The notes beneath the pieces are model-generated. The model worked only from the letters and a program-made list of their open reading frames with translations. It was not told the DNA's origin and ran no database searches. Shown in pieces: positions 46,478 through 59,529 of a DNA stretch of 64,000 bases. The DNA lies in the NCBI RefSeq assembly GCF_029168945.1, contig NC_083604.1, forward strand, positions 44,325,686 to 44,389,685. Reading direction: 5' to 3'. This stretch comes from Cannabis sativa. Its lineage: Eukaryota; Streptophyta; Magnoliopsida; Rosales; Cannabaceae. Made by a program: the position numbers and the translations under genes. Each line of letters begins with the position of its first letter. Positions within the stretch are counted from its first letter, which is position 1.

Positions 46478-47885
46478 TTAAAGTTCGAGATGAAGTGGTG
46501 GCTGGTCGGCCTAGAGGCTTTTCAATCTCGAGAAGTGGAATGTTGTTATATAAAGCTCGAGTTTGTGTTCCTAGTGTTGATAAACTTAAGAAAGAGATAC
46601 TTGATGAAGCTCACACCACGCCTTACTCGTTGCATCCGGGAACCACCAAGATGTATCAGGATTTGAAACCCTACTTCTGGTGGTATGGGATGAAAAGAGA
46701 TGTGGTGGACTATGTGTCCAAGTGTTTAACCTGCCAGCAGATTAAGGCTGAACATCAGAGGCCGGCAGGGTTAGTGCAACCTTTAATCCTTCCAGAATGG
46801 AAGTGGGAGGACATCGCAATGGACTTTGTAACTGGGTTACCTAGAACTACAGGGATGTATGATTCTGTATGGGTCATTGTGGATAGATTTACAAAGTCGG
46901 CTCACTTTCTACCAGTGAAAGTTACCTATTCAGTGGATCAGTATGCTGAATTGTATGTGAAGGAGATAGTTCGTCTCCATGGAGCCCCTAAATCTATTGT
47001 GTCAGATAGGGATCCAAAGTTCACATCGAAGTTTTGGGTGAGTCTTCAGAAAGCTATGGGTACCAAGTTAAAGTTTAGTACAACTTTTCACCCTCAGACT
47101 GATGGTCAGTCAGAAAGAACTATCCAGATTTTGGAAGACCTACTGAGAGCCTGTGTCATGGACTTTGAGGTTTCATGGAGTAAGTACTTGCCTTTAATTG
47201 AATTCTCCTACAACAACAGCTACCAAAGTACAATAGGGATGGCTCCCTATGAGATGTTATACGGTAGAAAATGTCGTTCTCCTATTCATTGGGACGAGAC
47301 AGGAGAAAGGAAGTACCTGGGTCCAGAATTAGTGCAAAGGACCAATGAAGCTATTGATAAGATCAAGGCTCGGATGCTTGCTTCTCAAAGCAAGCACAAA
47401 AGTTATGCTGATCCGAAGCGCAGAGATGTCACATTTCAGGCAGGGGAACATGTTTTCCTGCGAGTTTCACCCATGAAGGGTATTCGGCGCTTCGGGAAGA
47501 AGGGTAAGTTAAGTCCTAGGTTCATTGGGCCATTTCAGATACTCGAGAAGGTCGGGCAGGTAGCGTATCGGCTAGCCTTACCACCAGCATTATCAGCTGT
47601 TCATGACGTATTTCACATCTCTATGTTAAGGAAATACGTGTCAGACCCGACCCATGTCTTGAGTTATGAAGCCCTTGAACTACAACCAGACTTATCCTAT
47701 GAAGAGCAACCAGTTCAGATTTTGGATAGGAAAGAAAAAGTTCTTCGCAACATGACTATTGCACTGGTTAAGGTGCTCTGGAGGAACAGTAAGGTGGAAG
47801 AAGCCACCTGGGAATTGGAGTCAGATATGAGGACTCAACATCCAGAACTATTCAGGTTAGATTTCGGGGACGAAATCCTATTAAC
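46478..47885 (+). pseudogene. pol: Chromovirus integrase with chromodomain
   Basis: The pol frame resumes after the CACTA target duplication with VKVRDEVVAGRPRG. The zinc-binding HHCC region is HTTPYSLHPGTTKM ... CLTCQQ (46,610-46,740). The catalytic core has Asp in IAMDFVTGLP (about 46,820), Asp in IVSDRDPKF (about 47,000) and Glu in ERTIQILEDLL (about 47,130), after HPQTDGQSER. The C-terminal GPF-type region is FIGPFQILEKVGQVAYRLAL. A chromodomain-like end follows: PVQILDRKEKVLRN..IALVKVLW, then EEATWELESDMRTQHPELF. The chromodomain directs chromovirus integration toward marked chromatin. The frame is uninterrupted to the stop at 47,893. It is a pseudogene only because it is cut off from the rest of pol. 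Confidence 0.92.
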
Positions 47886-47896
47886 GGGGGGATAAT
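47886..47896 (+). other. Polypurine tract of the chromovirus
   Basis: GGGGGGATAAT directly before the 3' LTR. It overlaps the last codons and stop of the integrase frame, as in many Tekay elements. Confidence 0.85.
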
Positions 47897-49982
47897 TGTA
47901 ATGACCGCTCTAGTAATGTGGATTAGAAAAGGCAATTAACACTAATTTTTATTATTTTATTATTTTATTATTATTTGTGAATTAATTTTGAATGTGGACC
48001 CCAATATTTAGAAATAAATATTAGAGTTATAATTTCTCAATTTTGGAGATTTTATTAAACTCTAGGGGTATTATTTAGCTTATATGTGAAATATGTTAAT
48101 TTTGTAATTTTTGCTCGGTGACAACGGAAAATGCGATGGATGGCTAGATTGATCACATGGGTAAGTTTAGAACCCTATTTCATAGTGGGAAATATTTTAG
48201 AGAAAATAAATTATCGGGATTGAGCGGGGTTATGGAATTGACCATTTTACCCCTAGTTTCAAAGAAATACCCTAGTTTAAGTCTAAGGGCATTTTAGACA
48301 TTTTGTTAATGGTGGATTAGGTGGCTTATTGGTTGATTGACACCTAGCACTTGACTTTTCAGCCATGAATTAATTAAGGGAAAATCAATTCATTTGAGGG
48401 AAAAAATCAAAGGAAACCAAAATCTAGAGAACTCCCACTCTTTCTCTCTTTTCTCTTTCGGCTGGGGCTTGATCAAGGGGGGAAGGGCTGTTAATTCTTG
48501 GAGTTTCCAGCAAACGAAGCTTGAAAGATTCAGTTGAGGTAAGCCCTAATGAAACCTTTCTTAATTTCTAAGTTTTAAAGTTAGGTTGAATTGGTGATTT
48601 TGCAATTTAAGGGCTGTTAGGTTTGTTTATGCTTAGGGTTCGAATTGTATAGGTTATTTGAGTTAAATTAAGTTCCTAGCAGCTGATTTTGTTGATTGGG
48701 TTAAGCTTTATGCAACCTTGAGCTTTGAATGTAAAGCTTTGTTCATTAATGGCAATTTGAGTTGTGATGGTTTGTTTTGTGAATTACTGCCTGGAAATCA
48801 TTGTGTATGCATTGTATAGGTATACTGGAGAGTTTGGTTAAGTTTGGGCTTGATTTGAATTAAGGGGGGAAGATTTTTGGTTCCCAGCAGATGAACCGGA
48901 ATTCCGGTTCTGGGTGGTCTGTACCAACCGGTCGACCGGTTGGTGACCCAGAACCGGGATGCCGGTTGGAAACCGGTCTGCCTGTTGGGGGATTTTCCAG
49001 AACCCTAGTTTTGGCCAATTTTGGGTTATATAGGGTATTGCCATGAGGTTTATCGATAGGGAAACTTTTAGTTTCAAGTTTTAAGTCCCGGAAAGTGATT
49101 TAGCGAGTCACTCATCTGTATTACCATTTTTGTGATTAGGGCATCCATCTAGCACGTGAATTCCGTTCAGGTCGGCCAGCACACTTGAATTTGGAAAACA
49201 GGTAAGAACTGTGTATAATGTATGATGTGGTTATCTGAATGTGTGTATATGTGTTTATATATGCATGCTTGAATTATATTAAACACTACCAACACTTGTA
49301 TGAATAAGTTATAGAGTGTATTGGTACAGTGATTGATGTTAATGTGAGTACAATACAGTGATACTAACACAAGCATAAGAAAATGCTAAGGTGTGTGGTA
49401 CATCACTCAGTGTTACTCAGTGATCGGGATAAACCCTACCAACACTTGTACAGTGAGGTACGATGTGTATGTGGTATAGTGGTTGTACCCTGGTAATGAA
49501 CGTTCATACTCATCTGTTAAGCTCTGTAAATGGGTGTATGGGCGCCTATTTACAGGTCGGAAATTATATGGTATGTTATATGCAATTCTTACTGAGTCTG
49601 TTGACTCACAGTTTCTGCTTCCATGTGTAGGTAAAGGAAAGGCGAAGGCTGAACAGGAATGAACCTGAGCTCGGGTGAGATTGTACATGTCAAGCGGCGC
49701 GACCTGGAGTGTTCGGTCTCAGGACATCTGGGAGTTGTATTTTGAAAGTCGTTGTGCGACCTGTAAATCTGTATATTTTGGATTGTATGTTTGAAAAGTA
49801 AAGTTTGTAAAGTTTTAAAAATCGGGATCCCGGCACTTGTAAATATTTTATTAAATTACAGAGTTTAGTATTTAATGTGAAAGTTTTAATTTAACACGTT
49901 TTTCGAGAAATTTCTTTGGTTAGCAAAGATTGCACAATTATTGAAAAAGCACTGTAGCGTGCCTTAGCATTAGGGCGTTACA
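47897..49982 (+). repeat. 3' LTR of the chromovirus
   Basis: 2,086 bp, near-identical to 38,655-40,741. It keeps an intact donor-like AAACAG/GTAAGAAC at 49,201/49,202, where the 5' LTR lost a G. It also keeps intact palindromes: 48,893-48,910 (18 bp), 48,923-48,944 (22 bp perfect) and AACCGGGATGCCGGTT (48,952-48,967). Confidence 0.93.
48893..48967. repeat. Intact GC-rich palindrome block in the 3' LTR
   Basis: Three palindromes in 75 bp, two of them perfect (18 and 22 bp). The third has 6-bp arms and a 4-base loop. All are built from AACCGG/CCGGTT units. The same place in the 5' LTR is partly decayed. Confidence 0.93.
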
Positions 49983-52580
49983 TTTGTAATTGGTTATTTT
50001 GTGAAATATTTTATTCTTTATAAATTATAAGTTAGAAAAATGATATTTTATATCATTTTACTTATCAAACATTTATAAATAATATTTAAAATATTTAAAT
50101 AACCTAGATATTTTTGTAGAAATTTGAAAAAAAAAAAAAGCTTAATTTGAGATATTTTGACATATAATTTGGATAATTATTATTTGTTTATTATTTTATT
50201 CCTAAAATAATAATTGCCTAATCATATCTATTTTAAAATTAGTTTATTTTGTTATTTTAATTTTATTGAATTATAAGATTAGAAAATGATATCGAAAATA
50301 TTTATTTGGTTATTTTCAAATGATTTATCTTACTAGATATTTAATTTAATTTTATAAAAATAATTTAAATAAACCTGGATATTTTAAATTATTTTGAAAT
50401 TTAAATTTTGAAGAGATATTTAAGGTTGTTTCAGCAACCCTAAATTTTCAAAATTTAGTTGGTTAGTTAAAATATTAGTTTAATTATATAAATATCTTAC
50501 TTCACAATTTGTTACATGGACATTGTTTGTTTATTTAGAAAACTTTTTTTAACAAACCTATTATTTATTTGATATAATGATTAACTTGTTGACAGATCTA
50601 ATGATCTAATTTTAATCATAGTCTAATTGTCAATAGATCTTAAAATTATGTGGAACATGTAAATTTTGTATTTCTTTCATTCGTGTAAACCTAGAAACAT
50701 GATAGGACTTATCAAAATCAATTTGACCTGTGTGAGCCTATATGTTTGCTTTTGGACTTAGATGCATATAAGAATCTCATTTATTTTTAGATATATAAAT
50801 GGACTAGGTTGCTAAAATAAAATATCATCCACATGATAGTTTTATTTAGGCACAATTAGTATTGGGCTTATTCAATGAAAAACAGTTATTTAATTCAAGA
50901 ATAAATTCCCTCACATTAACAATCTCAATTGTAAAAGCTCATTTGCCTTATTTAAATAATTGTATTAGGCTAATTATACTAGTTTAACCTAATTAAACTA
51001 AGAATCAGTTTTTCTATTCAAGTTTGAGGTTACTTATTTTATGGGGGACCTTGACTTTATTTTTTGACTCTGGTTTGGATTTTTGAGTAAATGACTCCTT
51101 ATAAAAAAAATATGCAAGAGTTTAGCGTTTTTTTTTAAAAAAAAATACATTCAACCTATTTCATTTTTTACTTTTTAAGTATTTAAATAAAAAAAACTAA
51201 ATAATTAAGTGTAATCATTTTAAATTAAAGTGATAAGTATAATAAAATTTTAATTATGAAATTATATGTGTATAATTTTAAATTATAAAGAATTTTGCTA
51301 TAAAAATTTTAATAATTTAAGAGCAAAAAAAATTGCTAAATGATTCTTATTTAATAATAAAATATGAAAAATTAATCAATAATTATAATTAATTTAATTT
51401 AAAATATAATTAATCTTCGTTAAAGTTTTATAAGAAAATAAATATTTAGGTGACTATTAGGTTATAAGTTAATTATTATTTATTTTTATTTAATTTCCGA
51501 ATTAATCACAACCATTCAATGATAATCTAATGAGTAAAAAAATGTAACCATGATGGTTACATATTTAATGTAAACATTGAAATCTCTTTCTTTTCTTAAG
51601 AGATTTAATTAAATAGAAAAATTATATTTATGTTAAAAATTAATTTATGTAATTTTAGATCAACATAAATTAGAATTATTTTTCCAGTTTTTATTTTATT
51701 TTATTTTAAGTAGATTTCGAAAATGTGTTACTTTAATATATTAGATTTCGAATTCAATTATATATATTTATAGAAAATTAAATTTGAGTTGAAAATTAAT
51801 TTTAATTAATTTTGGACCAACATAAATTAAGTAATTTTTCATAATTTTTATTGATAAATTAATACTAATGATGGAAAATAAATTTTATTTTTTAGATCTT
51901 CTTAGGGTATAATTTTATAAATATTCAATCAAAATTTATATTTAGAGTTATCTAAATTCGTGATTTTAATTAAATAAATATATATATATATGTTAAAATA
52001 AATAGATTAAAATAAGTATCAAATGAAAATATAATTCTTTAGAATAATAAGTTAGTTATAAGGACATTCGATCTCCATTGTTGGTGCTACATAATTCTTG
52101 TTGTAGTGAGTAATTATCCCTAATAGATGAACGTTCAAAAGCAATTTAATGCCGTAGATCTTGAAAGATAAGTAATATTGTAAGTGTTTTATTCTTCGTA
52201 ACGTCCACCCTAAAGTGGCTGCTAAGAGTAAGACTTACAAGGTATGAAACTATGGTGGAAGCTCATAAAATAGAATGGCCTTGACTCTCGCCTAAACGGG
52301 ACAACACTGGATTCTAGTCTTGATCGAATAAAAGGTTGTTATAATGGTATCTATTTTACATGGGTTCACTATTATATTCAATGAATGATATCTTTGACTC
52401 TCGCCTAAACAGGACACTGTATCAGTTTGTTAGGAACCTTAGATATTATTTAAGATGTGTTTGTTATGTATCTTTACATGTCTTTCTTACTTGCAATTTG
52501 TATGATAATTTCTTAATGTGTATGAATTTATATTGAACCGTGTTATTTTCTGTTATTAATGTTGTAGTATAATTTCGAAT
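49983..52580 (+). mobile_element. Leader of the coding-less element, second part
   Basis: Direct continuation of 38,654 across the chromovirus. AT-rich and non-coding, it aligns in inverse orientation with 15,000-17,700. The stem-forming island is reduced: around 50,900-50,945 the flanks (AATAAATTCC and CAATTGTAAAAGCTCATTTGCC) are joined without the central 60 or so bases. Confidence 0.7.
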
Positions 52581-52805
52581 TTTCATTGTTGGTCTAGCAT
52601 AGCTTGTTGTATTTAATGTGACAAATCCCAAAGGATGGTCATCCGTTAGACAAACACAATAGTGCTAGATCACGACAGATAAGTATTTGTAAATGTAACA
52701 TCTAGTTGTACATCTAAAGATTATAATTTAGACTAGTGTTTACAATATGAATCATTGAAGAAATTTATAAAATAATGATAACTTTGACTCTTGCGTAAAC
52801 GGGAC
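52281..52805 (+). repeat. Three copies of the 22-nt leader motif
   Basis: TTGACTCTCGCCTAAACGGGAC at 52,281-52,302, with near copies at 52,394-52,415 (one change) and 52,784-52,805 (two changes). In the gag-only element the same motif occurs twice on the other strand, i.e. the same sense relative to the element. Confidence 0.75.
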
Positions 52806-55233
52806 ATCATTGAATTTTTATTTTATTCGAAATTATCCTTTATTAGTTTTCCTATTGGCTTTTCATTTCAAATTTGCTTAAACAGTATATCATTAGATAA
52901 ATGGTTTATAAATTATCTGCTTATGATGTCATTCTATTTTCTTCTATGAAATTTAATGGCGCAGATGACTATATTCCCGACATTCTATCCTGAAATGATA
53001 TAAATCCTCGATCTTATAGAATCTCCTACTTGTATATGCTTACCATTGGCAACTTAACCATATAGTTAGGTTAGTAGTGGTGGTCCAAGCTAGAATAATA
53101 ACTCAAAAAAAAATTTGGTATACATTTAAGTCTTTGACTTTAAATTTTAGATTCCTAATATAAATTTTAAATTTCAGTTCCAAGAATGAATTACACATTA
53201 CAATATAACTTTCACAAGTTCCAATATCTATTTTCTACCAATGAATCCAAACTCTATGTTAATGTATGGAATATGAGTTTTGTATTCTGTGACCAAGATC
53301 CACATGGACTATTCTAAGAAGTATTTATTGTAACTAGACCTAAGTCATCAAAAGACCACAACCACATTCTTATATATTTCTAAGACATTTACATCTTGTT
53401 CATAGTAGTTTTGACAAGATCTTTCTCTATAAAGAAAAAGTATGCATATATCCACTTGAAAGTAGGATCATCTATATTTGACATATGGATGTATATTTAG
53501 GGGTAGATATGAGTTTTTGTTATATTCTTAAGCAATCACTCTCGATTTCACCTTAAGCCAAAAAATTTGAAATGTTTAAGAAATTTCATGATTTGTAGCA
53601 ATGTTGAAAAACATTAATGTAAGTGGTTAAAGATCTTGTGAATTAAGGTGGAGAAATATTATGTAGATATGCAGTTCAAAGATCATTAAGTTGAATTTTT
53701 GAATTGTATCCAAACTTACCTCCCTAGAAATTCGGTTTACATATTGATGAAAGTGAAAGGTCTATGATTAGTCACGAATAGCTGCCTAAGTCCTTCTAGG
53801 AAATACCCTAGTGATAGGAGATTTTAGAATGATGGAATAATTGTGTACTTATTGTAAACCATTACTAGAGGATGTCCTGATCGTGAACTTAAGAAAAGCT
53901 AAAACTGTTAACTAAGGTTTGCATATTTGATAGCTATTCTAAGTGATTAGGGGTGGACCATCCTATGATCATATAGATAAGAAGTGTTTGCTTCAACAAA
54001 TACTACTTTTCTAAGAATATGATTAAATCTGAAAACAAATTAGCAAAGTAGAGGAGACATTTTTATCTTGATTCCAAATTGTTCTATCATCTTATTCTAT
54101 ATAAGATGGTCCCACTGCCTCTATTGTCTTGACCCAACCATGAGGTCAATACCACTTATGTTCTTAGACAGAAAGTCACGGTACCTTGACGTAGTGAGAG
54201 GGTTTCAAGGAACTCACCCTCTTATGACTTGGGAGACACATGTTATAAGAAATAATTGTTAGTTTAAACAAGTGATGGATGGTCAGAATAAGGAACTAAG
54301 AAGCAAAGCCAAGAGAACTATGGTTAAAACCATTCATATGAAGTAACCAAAAGATTTTCCATTACAAGGACAAGAAAAGAAATTTTAATAATAAGTCTAT
54401 TGAATGGACTTAACAAAACTTCCTAATCTTAGTAATATAGGTTTGAGTTTATCTAAACTTGTGGCTTATGGTATACCTGGTGATTTAATTACTCTAATGC
54501 AAGCAGTTTTAACTATTCCAAAAAAGATAAAGGCCAAGAAAAAAATTCCTTAGGATCAACAGTGAAAGGTCTCAGATATGCTTTGCTATGCATTAGACCA
54601 AACACCTGCTGTTGAGTGGGAGTAATGAGTAGGTATCAGATTAATCCAAGAAAGGAACATTGGAAGACCATCATGTAAATTTTAAGATCAAGAAGAGGAA
54701 CTAGATGTTAGTTGATAAGGGTGGTACTTTATACTATTATACTACACCAAATTAGGCTTCAAGACTTGCCTTGATGCTAGAAAGTCTACTAATGAGATGG
54801 TGATTACTCTGGGGGTGGATCAGTGATTTTGGAGAAGTGTAAAAACCTATCTGAAGTCTGTAACTCTACCAGTGAGACTGAATGGAAAAGTTATAGGAAG
54901 GATACTTATTCAGTCTATGGAAAGTTCTATACAATTTTTGGCATTTTACCAATAATTTATAAACTACTAGTGTTACTTCTTGACTAACAGAAATGTAGTT
55001 TCCAAAAAGTAAAGAATCCAATATTCCTATAGGAGTAGACATATAGAGAGAAAATTCACAATATCAAGGATTTTGTGATTAAGGAAATGTAATGGCGGAG
55101 AAAGTTTGTATTGAATACAACCTGTCAGATCCTATTACAGAGAGAATACAACATACTACACTTAATTTGGATATCAAGGGGTTGAGATTATTTGAAACAC
55201 ACTTTTAGTTTTATATTAGTGCAAGTGGGAGTT
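52581..55233 (+). mobile_element. Internal region of the coding-less element, gag missing
   Basis: No Gag-like frame where one is expected (from about 52,570) and no pol motif. From about 53,100 onward, short phrases match the inverse of 12,220-13,800, the family's non-coding 3' region. It ends in the polypurine tract GTGCAAGTGGGAGTT (to 55,233). The single frame at 54,068-54,262 has no recognisable homology. Confidence 0.6.
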
Positions 55234-57057
55234 TGTTGGGTTTTGTGCTCTAAATAAAACTCATTTCAAAATAATCAAGTTTACTAATTAATAAAGATCT
55301 GAAATCCTTTTATATTGCATGGTTCACATGATTTATTTCATGATTATATTTAATGTATAAATTCTATTAAGTCTAGAACATATATATTTGTTCATGATTA
55401 TAGTGTCATCAATACAGTGGAATATATTCATGATTATACGTTCAAAAGTTTAATTCTCATTATTTGTCAATTCACTAGATTTAGACTGACATAATACTTT
55501 GCGATAAGGTATACTTACACCTTAGATAAGTGTTATGTCCTTTTTAGGGCATTGGTAAAGTTTACGAGTATCGAATGTATGGAGTATACATTGGAAAGGA
55601 CTAATATTGATCTTGGATAAGATATCATAAACTTACCGTTATATCTTTTTAAGTCGATATCAATTGTTGATCTTAGGTCTATGGATCTTAATCCTTATAT
55701 GGTTAGGTTTAGCTTAGTTGTATTATTTATGTTCTTCAAGTTGTTCCTGGATGCTAACCAATGTTTCTGGCATATATTTACATCTTGGGAACATAGTAGT
55801 TCAATTGAGTGGGAGCACTGATCATAGATATGGAATCTATAGCTTCTATAAGTATTTAGAAGTGAAACGATGATTTCCTTTGAGCTTGGCTAAATAGAGA
55901 TATATGATTGAGATCTCATTTCAGTAATTATATTAGTTTACTACAATATAATTTATAGGTAGCTAAGTGTTTTAAGGATAAAGTACATTGAAGGGTAGAA
56001 CGGTAAATTTGTCCCTTTTCGATGTAGATCATCTATAGAGGATCTTTGACAATTATGATTGTAACAATTGATAATCATAATGTATCTATATCGTGGTACA
56101 TATAGAGCATTCTATATAATTGAGAGAGTATTCAATTCCAAATTTACTTTTTGAAAGCTCAGTTATATAGGCCCATGGTCCCCATATTAGTTTAGATAAT
56201 ACTGCTTGCGGACTCAGTTAATGAATTTTAATTAATCAATTATAATTCTAAAATTAGATTATGTCTTATTTATGAATTTTCACTAAGCAAGGGCTTAATT
56301 GTGAAGAAAAGAGGTTTTGAGGTTAATTTATTAATTAAAAGACTTCGTATGGTCTAATTAATTAATAATATAGATGGAAATTTTACTTGATAATTAATTA
56401 TAATTATTAAATAAATAGTTTTGGCATTTATAGAATTGAATTGGAAAATATGGTATTATCGAAAGAACAATAAGTGGTTGAAATAAAGTGGCAAAATTGT
56501 GACTATAGAATGGTCCCATTTATGACCTACCTTAGTGTGCAATTTTAACCAATATTTTATCCTTTTTTAATCCATATAATTCAATCCTAAGCCTTAGTTG
56601 AAACACTATATAAGGAACATGATGCTTTCATCTCATCCACTTGACTATTCAACCTGCCAAAATCTAGTTTCTAACTCTGTCAAACAACTAGTAGATGAGA
56701 GACACCTTCTATACAGTTTTCAAGCCTCCTTCATTGTTCTTCATACTCGAACCCTTACTGATAGAGTTCCATCCCACACATAGCAAGCCAAGTACTCAAC
56801 CATAGTGAGTAAGGTAGTGGTAACCAACCTGAAGGATTGAAAGAGATCCCGGCTCAGATCTTGATAATATTCTACGACAGAAAGGAACAAGGGTTAGAGA
56901 TCTGAGCGAAAGGAGTCATTATATTCCGCTGCAACTAAGGTAAGGTTTTCTAAACTCTTATGTGTTTAATTTCATTATTTTAGAGACATTAATATTTAGG
57001 ATGTTAATCAACATACTTGTTAGTAAATCTAGATCTCCTGGTAAAATATTTCGAATA
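55234..57057 (+). repeat. 3' LTR of the coding-less element
   Basis: 1,824 bp, TGTTGGGTTTTGTGCTC ... TAAAATATTTCGAATA (CA end decayed to TA). TATA-like CTATATAAGG is at about 56,607. It pairs with 33,846-37,684. Confidence 0.85.
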
Positions 57058-57062
57058 GCTCC

Positions 57063-58640
57063 ATCATCCGAAGAGTCCACTTTCAACTCTTCTTCAACAA
57101 CCCCTTTTCCCTTTCCAAGTGATAACTTGGAGAATAGGACGTGGAACCTCCTCGAAAACCTCTCTAATCAAAATATGCCCCTCAATCGGAGCTTTTTTCT
57201 TCTTCTTTCTTTTCTTCTTTCACTCTGGTATTTCCAACATGGTAGTAGAAGCCACGAGCATAGGAACCTCTTCATCAGTCCCCTCAAACGAATACAATCC
57301 AAATTAAATGAAGTTCTCCATTATGGCCAATATAGATATGTTGCGTGCCCTGCTCGACAGCTGAAGAATGACTTGTGCCCTTTACTTTAACCCCAAAGTT
57401 AAAGGGGGACAGTAGTATATCTTCGCCAGCTGGAAGGGTAAGTGGTCGACTGCCATCTATTATACAATATATTATTCTTTGGTGTACCCACCTATTTTGG
57501 GGACCTCCTTATCCGTCATGCTGGTCAACTAGGGATGTTCTAGCTGAAAAGTAAAAGTAACACGAGCAGTTACGCCCTAGGCTGGACTTCAGCTTGAAAA
57601 TCGAATTGGTGTCATGGGGTGATGGAATACCTCATCACCTCTTTGCGTACAAAACAAATAGCGTAGATAGATATTTGATGACCTTAAGTGTAAATTGTGT
57701 CGGGTAGATCTTATAGTAGTGGACTATCTTTCTAAAGTATAGATGAAGGGGTAGGATTGCACCCTACTGATCATGTGGTACGGATAATGCACAGTTCCTT
57801 TCCCCTTGATCGGCGGCAAGTTATCCATGATAGGGAAGAAAGGTCTCCACATTCCCAAGAAGGCCCTTGGCCTAAAGATTCTTGAGTCTTTTCCACAAGA
57901 TGATGGACAAAAAGAGAAACCCACTGAGCCTTAGGTTTATCCTGATACTTTGTTGGAAGGACCTCTTTATACTCTGTAGTGACATAGTCCTAGATCTCAA
58001 TTAGTATATCACCAAGTTTTGAGATGGGCTCCCTGACCTTGTTATACAATTCGTACAGCAGAGTTGCAAGGGCCACCTCTTTTTACTCTTCAGCGCCAGC
58101 TGGACGAACATTACCCTGGTCCTCTACCTCTTGTACCTCCTCATTAGAAAAAAGCACTTCAACATCCTCTTCAATTGAAACCCTCATGTGGCTATGTTTG
58201 GTGCACGCCACCATCCTATGTCTGGGCGGATATTGGGATGAATAGTGTGCTTGGCAATGTTCATTGCGATTTCTGCTAGCATAGATACTTTCCTAGGTGG
58301 CTCTGGACAACCTTCAGACAGGGTGTTTAGAATGTCTTCCTAGACCTTGTATGTCCAATATGTAGGCAAGTACTGTCTTCAACATTTTTTAACTCATAGA
58401 TGAACCTTTTGTACATGTCTTCCCCAACCTGGTCGAGGTAATGATGGTGTTTCACGGTAGACTCTGAGGACTCTGATGAATCACTTGTCACGTCCCAATC
58501 ATTAAAACTTGTAGTTTATGAGCTCTCGCTTGATGACGATGAAGTTGCATGGAGCCTGGGTTAGTCTTCGTAAAGTAGATGAAGTAAATCTTCACCTATC
58601 CGGTGCTTATCTCCCAAAAAATTGCCCGAGTTCATCTACA
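57063..58640 (-). pseudogene. Gag-like pseudogene, 5' part ('putative gypsy-type transposase' region)
   Basis: The minus strand appears to start with MNSGNFLGDKHRIGEDLLHL (about 58,634), after an acceptor-like CTTTTGTAG. A Ser-rich stretch and several broken frames follow. Around 57,650-57,735 one frame reads YFRKIVHYYKIYPTQFTLKV, then IKYLSTLFVLYAK. This has the pattern of the conserved domain (PF04195-like) in plant gag-like proteins annotated as 'putative gypsy-type transposase'. An adjoining frame at 57,724-57,924 contains FLGMWRPFFPIMDNLPPIKG. Stops and frameshifts are numerous. The continuation is at 33,845-32,640 beyond the inserted element. Confidence 0.4.
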
Positions 58641-59360
58641 AAAGGGAGAGAGAGGTAGGAACTAGACAAGTAGAATATCTTTTCCAAACAAAAAACATTA
58701 TTCATGCTCCAATCAAAAAGATTTAAGGATCAAAGGAAGGAATTTCCTTCCTGATGACGAAAATTCCAGAGCAAACAAGTTCTAGAATACAGGAAGAACT
58801 CGGGAAATTCCTAATAATGTCGAACAAATATTCAAATATTTTTCAGCAAAACATTTGAAATCAACAAAAAACTAAAAATCATATGTCGTGCAAATACATT
58901 TGGACTCAGAATAAAGAATCCTAATTTCTAATGTTGTAGCACAGTTCAATTCAAGCCCATATCTCATAAAACAGATCCAAACGAAAAATAAAATGTAGAA
59001 ATTTAAAAAAAAATGCATAAAGATAAAAAAATTACTCATTGTTGGATGTTTTTGGGTGATGATTCGACTTAGTCTCTAGAAATCACTTCAGGGTTCTTTG
59101 AAGCTTGAAGAATAAAAACATGGAAATTCTGGAGAGAAAGAAATTTTCATTTTTGTTTTTAAGTTGGAAAATATGCAAAAGAGGGAGAAAGAGATGTAAA
59201 TCCCCTTTTATAGTTTACTGAAGGGCCAATTTGGTAATCCCGAGTTTCAAAATTTGGATTTTCTCCCTAAAAGGTAAAATCAGTACTAGTTGGAGAGTAC
59301 AACTATCAACGTATAAATCAAGACCAATTTTTTGAAGCACAGTTAATAAATTATCAAAAT
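58641..59360 (-). promoter_or_regulatory. Probable upstream region of the gag-like pseudogene
   Basis: No gene. On the minus strand a TATA-like CTATAAAAGGGGA (59,201-59,213) is followed by a CT-rich leader (CTCTTTCTCCCTCTTTTGC) and then an AT-rich stretch up to the acceptor-like TAG before MNSGN. This fits an LTR promoter and untranslated leader, but LTR borders are not visible. Confidence 0.4.
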
Positions 59361-59529
59361 ATGAAAGGATAACCTAATCTTTGTACCTTGTGATCCGGCT
59401 GCATGAGGACAAGACAAACAATCGATTTTGGGCACGTGCCACCATTCAAGCATCCCGTAGGCTGAATAAGTCCACGTACGAGCAAATGGTTTGCACACAG
59501 ACTTGGGCGACAAATATTATCCCAAATTA

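Larger units (their letters stand above)
38655..49982 (+). mobile_element. Tekay-type chromovirus (Ty3/Gypsy) retrotransposon with a nested CACTA element
   Basis: LTRs of 2,087 bp (38,655-40,741) and 2,086 bp (47,897-49,982) read TGTAATGACCGC ... GGCGTTACA. The flanks are TTTAT and TTTGT (one mismatch). The primer site TGGTATCAGAGC is at 40,746-40,757 and the polypurine tract GGGGGGATAAT just before 47,897. The gene order gag, protease, reverse transcriptase, RNase H, integrase, C-terminal chromodomain, together with the long LTRs, places it in the Tekay/Del chromoviruses. Frameshifts and stops break gag and the pol start, and a CACTA element splits pol between RNase H and integrase. It is not autonomous. 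The LTRs differ at roughly 1-2% by eye, with differences clustered at 39,655-39,745. It sits in the leader of the coding-less Copia-type element. Confidence 0.93.
33846..57057 (+). mobile_element. Coding-less member of the Copia-type family, carrying nested insertions
   Basis: The 5' LTR is 33,846-37,684 (with a solo LTR inside), the primer site is 37,687-37,699, the polypurine tract is 55,219-55,233 and the 3' LTR is 55,234-57,057. The flanks are GCTCG (33,841-33,845) and GCTCC (57,058-57,062), 4 of 5 identical. Both outer dinucleotides have decayed (TG to TA, CA to TA). Without the chromovirus at 38,655-49,982 the internal region is about 6.2 kb, close to the 6.3 kb of the gag-only element. 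It aligns with that element's leader and 3' part, but gag is absent: after TTGTAGTATAATTTCG (about 52,560) no Gag sequence follows. The LTRs are clearly more diverged than those of the gag-only copy, so it is older. Confidence 0.8.

Noticed and set aside
54068..54262. 64-residue frame in the coding-less element
   Set aside because: There is no counterpart frame in the matching region of the gag-only element, so it is probably chance.
57119..58245. Plus-strand frames in the gag-like pseudogene region
   Set aside because: They are antisense to the recognisable minus-strand remnant and Ser/Phe-rich without similarity to a known family.
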